Positions 10,394 to 19,600 of a DNA stretch of 21,281 bases are shown piece after piece. The position numbers and the translations under genes were made by a program. The notes below the pieces were generated by a model. It was not told the DNA's origin. It ran no database searches and was given only the letters and a program-made list of their open reading frames with translations. Within the stretch, counting starts at the first letter, position 1, and every line of letters starts with the position of its first letter. The stretch comes from Lingula anatina (taxonomy: Eukaryota > Brachiopoda > Lingulata > Lingulida > Lingulidae), in assembly GCF_001039355.2 (NCBI RefSeq), contig NW_019775877.1, forward strand, positions 153,211 through 174,491, given 5' to 3'.

Positions 10394-10612
10394 CTAGACG
10401 TTAGTACAGTAGGTGATGTTACAAGATGGCGGATTGGGCAGGTTATAGATAAAGTACGGCCCACAGTTACGCACAGTCACGGTGACGGGAAACTGACAAC
10501 ACTGGACAATGTGAGTGCACCCTTGGCCGATGTTTTCCTCCCCAGGGGAGGCAGGCTCCGTCCCACTGTACCAGGCGGGGTACGATGACCCACAGTGATT
10601 TACCGGGGGACA
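10394..10612 (-). CDS. Last exon: second half of the D8C domain and stop
   Basis: The exon enters in phase 0 after TTCTTCCAG. It encodes 72 residues plus TAG, with eight cysteines in the D8C pattern: [20 protein letters not shown], a single C in GQGCTH, a CC pair, VRNC, then [17 protein letters not shown]. The C-HCGT..P.W-L/Y-G-x-x-P, CC and V-x-NC..(F/Y)xVYxL motifs are hallmarks of the uromodulin/OIT3 D8C domain. The protein ends four residues after the last cysteine. Confidence 0.9.
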   Translation of the reverse strand, partial: CPPVNHCGSSYPAWYSGTEPASPGEENIGQGCTHIVQCCQFPVTVTVRNCGPYFIYNLPNPPSCNITYCTNV

Positions 10613-13600
10613 CTGGAAGAAAGACAGAGATGACATAGAAATATGAAATTATAAAGAATTGATAACACTAGATGATGTCGATATAGCAGTGTATTAGCTC
10701 TCTCATTGTGAAAAACGCATAAAGTGGAATAAAGCCTATTTTTCTTCAATCAAAAACCAATACTTAATACTGGATAATACATTTAACAGAAATCACTTTC
10801 ACCATTTAAAATGAAAATGGCATGGGGGATGTTACAGAAGCATTGAATATGATGGTATAAATGTTTAATTTAGTGAAAAAAATAATTTATTTATCATTAA
10901 TTTTCATGTATTTTAACCAACTTTCATATCTGGGACCATATATTTCTGTCAACTCACAGTAGTGGCCAGTTTGGTGCCTGCAGGGGGTACAATACGGTAC
11001 CACTGTGTCACCCAGTCACCACTGTCACAGTGAGAGGTGACCCCTGCACCCAGGGTGACACTCCGCCAACTGTCACTGATGTTTACATAGGACAGCTCGT
11101 CACAGAAATCTGAAATAGAAGTTATAGATAACATTTATGTCTGACTCACTAAATTTAAGTGATGAACAGTGATATTGATAAAAAAGTGAAATATCTCATT
11201 AAGAGTAGCTGTCTCCTAGAAGTCATGAATATCAACAACTTCACATTACTGTTTTACCTTTCAGTCAGGAAAATTAATTTTTTCTCTAAACAGTTATAAA
11301 AGATGACAACAGACTCAAGTCACAACGATAGTTATAACCACCAGATGTCAGTACAGTCAACTTACCCACACATGTGACTCCGTCTCCAGTGTAACCATAG
11401 TTACATCCACAGGAGAAGTTCCCCACTGTGTTGGTACAGGTGGCGTGTACGTCACAGCCGTCATTGTCCACAAGACACTCATTGATGTCTGGAATACAAG
11501 ACACTTGTCAATCCTCAAGACAGATATGTGGACGTGCTTTAGGTTTTAGTTCAGTTACAAGTCAAAAGTTTATTTCATCAGTGTTGTTAGCAGATACAGT
11601 GGAACTTTGTACTGTAAAACCATATTGGCTGTGTAAGGTGTGATGTTAAGCCAGATGCTTCAAAGTATGTTAGGTGTTAGTATATTTGTGAAAATGCAGT
11701 AGCAATGTGCTAGATGTGACAGTGTGTTAGATGTGACAATGTTTTGGGTGTGTCCACCATGTCAGCATGCTGTACCTTCACAGGTGTATCCGTTCCCTGT
11801 GTAACCAGAGTTACAAGTACAGGTAAAGTTCCCTATGCTGTTGGTACAGTTGGCATTTGGATCACAGCTGTCATTGTAACTGATGCACTCATCAACGTCT
11901 ACAAAATAAACATCACATTCACATTATAATTACAACAACACAGCTGTCATTGTAACTGGTGCAATTACAACTACACAGCTGTCATTGTAACTGGTGCAAT
12001 TACAACTACACAGCTGTCATTGTAACTTGTGCACTCATCAATGTCTACAAAATAAACATCATAGGAGAATTTATGGATAATTTCATTCACTTTATAATTA
12101 CAACTACATAGACATAGCTATGTATTTAACAAGGAACAAATATATGTCTGGAAAAAAATCCTTAAACTTACTTATCATATGAAAATTGAAGGTTAATCTC
12201 GTTTATATTATAAATACAACAACATGGAAATAACTTTGTGTATATTTGTGTGTGTGTGTGTAAATATATAAACATCTGGAAAAATATTCTGAACCAGACT
12301 TACACTGAAAATATCGACATCCAAACATCACCCCATCTCTACATACCTACACAACTGTATCCGTCCCCGAGAAAGCCGTTCAGACATGTACAAGTGAAAC
12401 TGGCCAGTGTATTGGTACACAGTGCATGTTGGTGACAGCCACCATTGTCTGTCAGGCATTCATTGATGTCTGTATGAGAAGAAAGGAAAGACATTTTTAT
12501 ATTTTGATTCAGCATCTTTGTATTCAACAAGTCTTCATTCTAAATGGAAGACATTTTAGCAACTCAAAATGACTAAGCATCCATGTACAGGGTGACACAA
12601 AAAAAACGGTCATCACCTAATATCACCTTGAATAACTTTTGAAATAAATAATCAATTCCTATTATTTTTCAGATTTATCAAGAAAAATTAATGTTCTAAG
12701 AGTCTACCAAATTCGACCTTCGAGATCCCATGGACTACTGAGGAAAAGACATTTATAGTTGAGGCATATTTTCGGTTGAAGTCTATCCACGCAGCTCAAT
12801 TGCAATTCAAAGAACGGTTCAGATGTCGAGAATTTCCTGTCCACTCGATGATCTACAGATGGGTCAACAAGTTCAGAACCCATGGGACTGTGCATAACCT
12901 CAATTGTAAAGACTCTAACAGACAATCACACTCTGGATGACTGAAATCATCAAGGACACCACACAACATTGCTGCAGTCAGAGACCCTGTTGTCCGCAGC
13001 CCAAGCAACTATAAATGTCTTTTCCTCAGTAGTCCATGGCATCTCGAAGGTTGAATTTGGTAGACTCTTAGAACATTAATTTTTCTTGATAAATCTGAAA
13101 AATAAAAGGAATTGATTATTTACTTCAAAAGTTATTCAAGTTTAGGTGATGACTGTTTTTTTTTGTGTCACCCTGTAGGACAGTGTGACAGTAGAAGTCA
13201 AAATGATAAAAAAATGATATCAAAATCCCCCAAGACTGAATTAAGATTGATGGATAACTACAGAGCAACAAATATTTATTTCAAATTTCCTCAAGAAAAA
13301 TCATAACAGTTAACAATGACCATAACGAAGTCATAATGATTTTACCTTGACAAGTGAACCCGTCTCCAGTGTACCCAGTGTTACACGTGCAGACAAAACT
13401 GCCTACCGTATTTGTACATGTGGCACTGCTATCACAACCACCATCATTGACTGCACATTCATCTACATCTGTAATAATTAATACAGTATAGTTAATAAAC
13501 ATTGAAGAATTCTCTTATTACAATTAGCAGTGAAAATCAGTTTATTGTAGAACAAGGTTTCCAGTGCATTTCATCAGATGAAATTATGCCTAACAGACTG

Positions 13601-16600
13601 TTTTTGGTCCTAATTCAGACTGACTGTTGCTGTTCACAAATCTTCTGGAAAGATACAGCCTAGATGCTCTATATGTAGTAAAATATGTAGTGAAGTATAT
13701 CATAAAGTGCTGCAAATAATTTCCCATGGTTTCGTATTGAGAGCATTTGCATTTTATACACTACAATGAATTATCAGTATTAAATGACAGTATTGACTAT
13801 GTCTCAAAATGTATATCACTACTAACTGATCAACACATCATATGCTGACACATGGTTGGGAGCAGCCATTAATAACTCTTTTCTTCCTCAGGAGCGGATC
13901 CAGAGATATTTTCTGAGTCTTCCAAAATATCTTTGTTGATCCATCCTCATTTTTGACCGTCTTCCGACAGAAAAAGTTTAATATCCGTCTATGTAAACTT
14001 GAAAATCTGACTGTCTTCCGGAAGACCCAGAAGACGGCCTAAATCCGCCCCTGTTCCTACAGATCAAAGCACCAGACATACCTGTGCAATCATAGCCGTC
14101 ACCATTGTAACCAATATTACAGGAGCAGGTTAACTCGTCACCAGTGTCGACGCACATAGCATTACTGTCACATGGGGTGTTGCCACGGTAACACTGACTG
14201 ATGTCTGAAATATAGGGGGCAGGTCTATCAGTCCATTAGGCACCACGCAATTTTAGAGAAATTTTGAGGTCTACATAATGTAGTAAGAATTTCATATAAT
14301 AAAAACATATCACAAACGCTTCTTTTCTATTAAAAAAAGAAAAAAAAGTGTCAACAACAAATTTAGTTAAACTTCCGAACAACAGCATGAAGACCAACAA
14401 AAATCTTAACTCACCCATGCAGGAAAATCCATCCCCGCTGTAGAACATGTTACAGGTACAGGTAAAGCTGCCAATGCTGTTGGTGCACACGGCGTTCTCG
14501 TCACACCCACCATCATCCACTGAACACTCATTTATATCTGGTGAAATATTAATATCAATCTCATATGGTGTAAAGTTCAGGGGGTGGAAAGTTTGCAGGG
14601 AAAAACAGAACTTCTATATAAACTGATAGACTAGGAATTCTTGATATATTTTTCTTACGTTAATGATCAACTCTACAATTTGAAATCCACAGATTCTTTC
14701 TTTATCCTGACCTGAACAGTTTAACATTTTCCTATTATATAGTAACAGAAGTTTTTATCTTAGTTCGATTTTACTCAATTTTTTTTCTATCCCCTGCCAT
14801 ATCTCTCAGAAATGTGTGACACTGGATGTCAATTTTTTTTATTTATTTGTCATAGTATTACTTCAAAATAAAACAATCTATGGAGCAATCCATCTTACAG
14901 GAAAATTAGAATAAAAACAATTAAATTGGCCCTTATAAAAAGCCAGTGAACTGGCCATGTTTATTAACCTTCACAGAAGAATCCATCCCCAGAAAACCCT
15001 TCCAGGCAAGAACAGGAAAAATTTCCAGCAGTGTTATTACATTCAGCAAACACATCACAGGTGCCATTAAACAGACATTCATTGATATCTGGAAGAAAAG
15101 GGAACATGTCGGTTGAGATTGTGTTAGGTGTGACAGTGTGTTAGTTGTGACAGTGTGTTAGGTGTGACAGTGTGTTAGGTGTGACAGTGTGTTAGGTATG
15201 ACAGTGTGTTAGGTGTGACAGTGTGTTAGGTATGACAGTGTGTTAGGTGTGACAGTGTGTAAGGTGTGACAGTGTGTTAGGTGTGACAGTGTGTTAGGTG
15301 TGACAGTGTGTTAGTTGTGACAGTGTGTTAGATGTGAATGTGTTCTTAATTTTTACCATGTATGTGTTAGGTGTGACAGCATATTGGACATGGCAGTGCT
15401 ATAGTAGTAATCAATTTGTATACTTTAACACTGTGGCCCGTATTACATACATTTAAGATAACTAAATCAATCTAGTTCAAAGTCCACTTCCCCCTTACCT
15501 TCACACCACACTCCGTCCCCAGTAAAGCCAGGATGACAGGTACAAGTAAAGTTCCCAGGTGTGTTAGTACAGTCAGCATCAGCAGAACAGCCACCATGGT
15601 CTACAGCACACTCGTTGATGTCTGGGGGAGAGTGATAAGAGAGTTACTGAAAAAGTCTTAAGTCTGAAACAATCTCCTGAGTCACATTATTACAATGGGA
15701 GAAACTTTTTTGGGAAATTCACACCGACAGATAAACTTCCCTCTCTCCTTTAAATTTTGTATTACAATCTGTTTATCATTTACTTTATCAAAAAAAAAAA
15801 AAAAAAAAAAAAAAAGCAATGCTTTTCTCAGATAAATCTGTTTTTAACACATCTACAAAACTGTCTTTACTCACAAGTTAATGTACAAGCTCTGTGCCAC
15901 AATTTATGAAAATTCACCATTAATTTCACTTAGTCTTTATCTTGTGGAGTTATTAACTGGTCAAATCAATACAAAATAATGCAACATCAAATGTTAAATA
16001 CTTTTGTTATTTGAAGAAAGAGAACATAAACTCCCCCCCTACCTTCACACACAAACCCGTCCCCAGCGTACCCAGGCAGGCAGGTACAGGTGAAGCTGCC
16101 ATTATTGTTGGTACAGGTGGCGTCGTTGTCACAGCCGCCATTGTTGATAGCGCATTCATTGATGTCTGGAATACAGTTGATATTTGGGTGAAAGTTGTCT
16201 GTATCACATTCTGAGCCAATACATATATATATATATATATATATGTCACAGGGCATGGCACAACTTACATCAACACTATAATGCCTTATGTTTATCTATC
16301 GCTGTCTTTTTCAAATCATCAAGGAAACATACTAAAGGACATCATAAACTTCCACAAAAAATCAATGAAATGTCTACTCAGCTTACATGTACCTGTGTCC
16401 CTATCTCCCTACTTAAGGCATGTAATCACTACTCATACTTAAAGGGACAAAAAATAGGATTAAAAACGCCTTTTTAGTGCATGGATTGCTTCCTGTTTAA
16501 CTTATCTGAGAACAATTGCTATGGGTAAAGCATAAAATGGCAGGTAAATGGCCTTAATCAATATCGAAAAAAAGAATCATATTCACCGTCCACTTTCGAA

Positions 16601-19600
16601 CCCCGGGCGTCAGCCATCTTGACACAGTTTGAAATAACGCGGCTTCTCGACTCAGATACGAGATGTAAACAATGCAGCCAGCATGTCTCACTCGACTGCA
16701 AAGGTGAGCGTGGGCGAGAAGAAGAGGAATTGTTCACAGAATCTTTGCAGGTAAGCGAGTTACAGTCACTATATGTGCTTTAGAATGGGAAGGTGGCAGT
16801 GGAAATAAAAATATCTAGCAGTGGAAGTTTAAAAGCGTAGATAACTGCTACATTTCCTCGGATAACGCACTCACAGTCCCCAAACCATTCGCACTGCGTA
16901 CTACTAGTTACATGAAGCGTGGTAGTGCACGTTGCCCCTGATAGTTCTGTAAACCAGGAGGAATACCGGCGTTTTCTGCTCAATGTGGTCATCTACCAGT
17001 ACTTGCAGACGAACCTCACACCATATTCCCGCAGAGGAATCCCATGAGATATACAATGTAACTCGAGTACTGTACTAGTTGGGATAGAGGGTGTTCTTTG
17101 TACAACACGTAACTCATTTGTAAATTTATTAATATTGTGAGATAAGATAAGATAAGAGTTTATTTAGCCAATAATAAAAATCGGAAATCATTTTATTTTT
17201 GGAGCAATATAAAGAGTAAAATAATAGAATAATACAATAAATAAATAAATAAATATGAANTTACGTCATCATTGCCCTCATAGATGTGCACAGCGAGCGT
17301 ACGTCTTTTAAATCTATTTATGATATCATAATTAGTACTGTTAGTGCTCGTTTTGATGAAATCTGTATGTACATAAAATGCTGAGTCAGCATATTTAAGA
17401 AAGCGTCTCATCCGGGTACTTGTTAATTTTGGAGTTGCCCCCCGATCCAAAATTGACAAACACCTAAGGGTCATTCATCGTGGAAAGTTTCATGCTTTTA
17501 TCAACTTTTGCACAATTCTGGATATAATTTGGACTTAACCGCCTGACTAAATAGGAAAAACTATTTTAGGAAATTGACACTGACAGATAAACAAACTCTC
17601 TTCTTTCCTTTGTATTGCAACCCCTGTTCATCATTACCTTTATTAAAATGCAATACTATCATCACTGTTTAAAACATTTCTACAAAACTGTCTTTTCTCA
17701 CAAGTTGATGTACAAGTTCTGTATCGCAATTTACTGAAATACACCATCAATTTCACTTAGTCCTTATCTTGTGGAATTATTCATTGGTCAAACCAAGTAA
17801 TGCTACATCATCAAATGCTTTGGTTATTTTAAGAAAGAGAACATTAAACTCCACGCCTACCTTCACACATAAACCCATCCCCAGCGTACCCAGGCAGGCA
17901 GGTACAGGCGAAGCTGCCATTATTGTTGCTACAGGTGGCGTCTTTGTCACAGCCGCCATTGTTGATAGCGCATTCATCGATGTCTGAAATACAGTTGATA
18001 TTTGCTGGGGTAGTGCTAACGCTCGACAATTTAGCCAAATGCTAAAATTGACTTAAAAAGGCTGAACAAAATAGGGCTGATTTGACTTCAAATTTAAAGC
18101 ACATGGAGAAAAGAGTCATGAAAAAATAGTGATTTGGCTAAGTGAAAAAATTTGCTAGAGCTACCCCAGATTTGGATGATAGTAGTCCTTATCACATTCT
18201 GGGCAAATATATATATATGTACATATGTCGAAGGGCATGGCACAGCTTACATCAACACTATAATGCCTTCTGTTTATCTATCGCTGTTTTTTTCAAATCA
18301 TCAAGGAAACATACTAAAGGACATCATAAACTTCCACAAAAAATCAATGAAATGTCTACTCAGCTTACATGTACTTGTGTCCCTATCTCCCTACTTAAGG
18401 CATGTAATCACTACTCATACTTAAGATGCCTGTGACTGTCAATTTTGTGCTACCTTCACAATTATACCCGTCTCCGGAGTATCCAGTGTGACATACACAG
18501 GAGTGGTTGCTAACCACATTAATACACTCTGCGTCCACGTGACAGCCTCCGTGGTTCACCAAACACTCATTGATGTCTGGAGAGGAGAAAATACTGGCAT
18601 GGTTTATACATGATTATACCTGGTTATGACTTAAAGGGTTTTATAGAAAATAATCATCTATGATTGTTTTAAATGGAATGATTTTGTAAAGTAAAACATC
18701 ATCCATTTTTTTAATGGTGGCAGTGTTACATGTAAAAGTGTGTCAGATGTGAGGATGTGTTTGATGAGACAGAGTGCAGCATTGTATCAGATGTGATAGT
18801 GTAAAAGCCAAGATTTTCAGTTAGGTGTTTATATAATGTTAGATTTGACAGTGTTATTACTGTGAGCATTTGTTAACTGTTACAATGTGTTGGGTATGAC
18901 AGTGTGTAGCAAGTATAACAGTGTTAGTTGTGACAGTGTGTTAGATGTGACAGTGTGTTATATATGACAGTGTGTTAACTGTGACAGTGTGTTAGATGTG
19001 ACAGTGCGTTAGATGTGACATTGTGTTAGGTGTGACAGTGTGTTAGATGTAACATTGTGTTGGTTGTGACAGTATATTCTACCTACCAATACAAGCAAAC
19101 CCATCTCCAGTATAACCAGTTTTACATGTACAGGTGAAGTCCTCCCCACTGCCAACACACTGAGCATTGCTGTCTATACAGTTACTGCTCCCTATCACAC
19201 ATTCTTCTATATCTGGAACACAATATATAGCTGTATATAGAAATGTCTATACAGTTACTGTTCCCTATCACACATTCTTCTATATCTGGAACACAATACA
19301 GTGGTACACAGAAAGGTCCTTTCAAGTCTGTCTTCTCATTTGTAGCAAAATTTCCCCTCCACTAAACATTTTGTTTATATAAAATTGGACATAAATTGAC
19401 ATACAGGTAAATTTCATTTCAAATTCAATGGAATATATTGTTGTGATCAGTGGTGTAAAAAGTTAAGGTACAAAATGAGTTGCTGCTTTGTTGTGTTTCA
19501 CAAACTTTTGTGGGTACTGACGTTGTTCTCATTTCAAATTAAGCTTGACCCACCTATTAGTCAACTTTAGAACATATTTGTAATCTCTTCTTTTAAAGGT

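Larger units (their letters stand above)
15700..16440. repeat. Segmental duplication copy A (contains EGF exon 4)
   Basis: The exon and both flanking intron stretches align with 17560-18422. They share the AGATAAAC start, the exon, the CAGTTGATATTTG stretch, and a long intron run from GGGCATGGCACA through ACTCATACTTAA. The copies are co-linear and direct. Copy A has a 26-base A run (15790-15815) and an (AT)n tract (about 16224-16244) and lacks the 165-bp element found in copy B. Confidence 0.9.
16443..17535. mobile_element. Insertion of about 1.1 kb at TTAA within the duplicated intron, right end unresolved
   Basis: Copy A reads ...CTCATACTTAA|AGGGACAAAA while copy B reads ...CTCATACTTAA|GATGCC, so new sequence joins exactly at TTAA (16439-16442). 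The left end AGGGACAAAAAATAGG fits Kolobok/T2-like termini. I cannot find the matching right end CCCTTTAA, so this may be a truncated or composite insertion. The interior is relatively GC-rich with a promoter-like block around 16590-16760 and, further on, a possible retrotransposon tail. Confidence 0.55.
17560..18424. repeat. Segmental duplication copy B (contains EGF exon 3)
   Basis: Direct duplicate of copy A at 15700-16440. It contains EGF exon 3, a 165-bp MITE insertion not present in A, and the uninterrupted ACTTAAGATG site where A carries the TTAA insertion. Copy B ends about 30 bp from the donor of EGF exon 2. Confidence 0.9.

Noticed and set aside
12704-12925. Minus-strand frame of 73 codons over the mariner element
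   Set aside because: The transposase similarity is on the + strand; this is a shadow frame.
15121-15341. CRISPR-like repeat array
   Set aside because: Units are head to tail without spacers in a eukaryotic intron; this is a minisatellite.
16184-16477. Plus-strand frames of 97 and 90 codons repeated near 18142-18435
   Set aside because: Similarity between them reflects the intron duplication; they start in transposon or microsatellite sequence and have no protein features.
16780-16992. Minus-strand frame of 70 codons in the insertion
   Set aside because: Cysteine-containing but no recognisable domain; overlaps a more plausible + strand remnant. Left unannotated as a gene.
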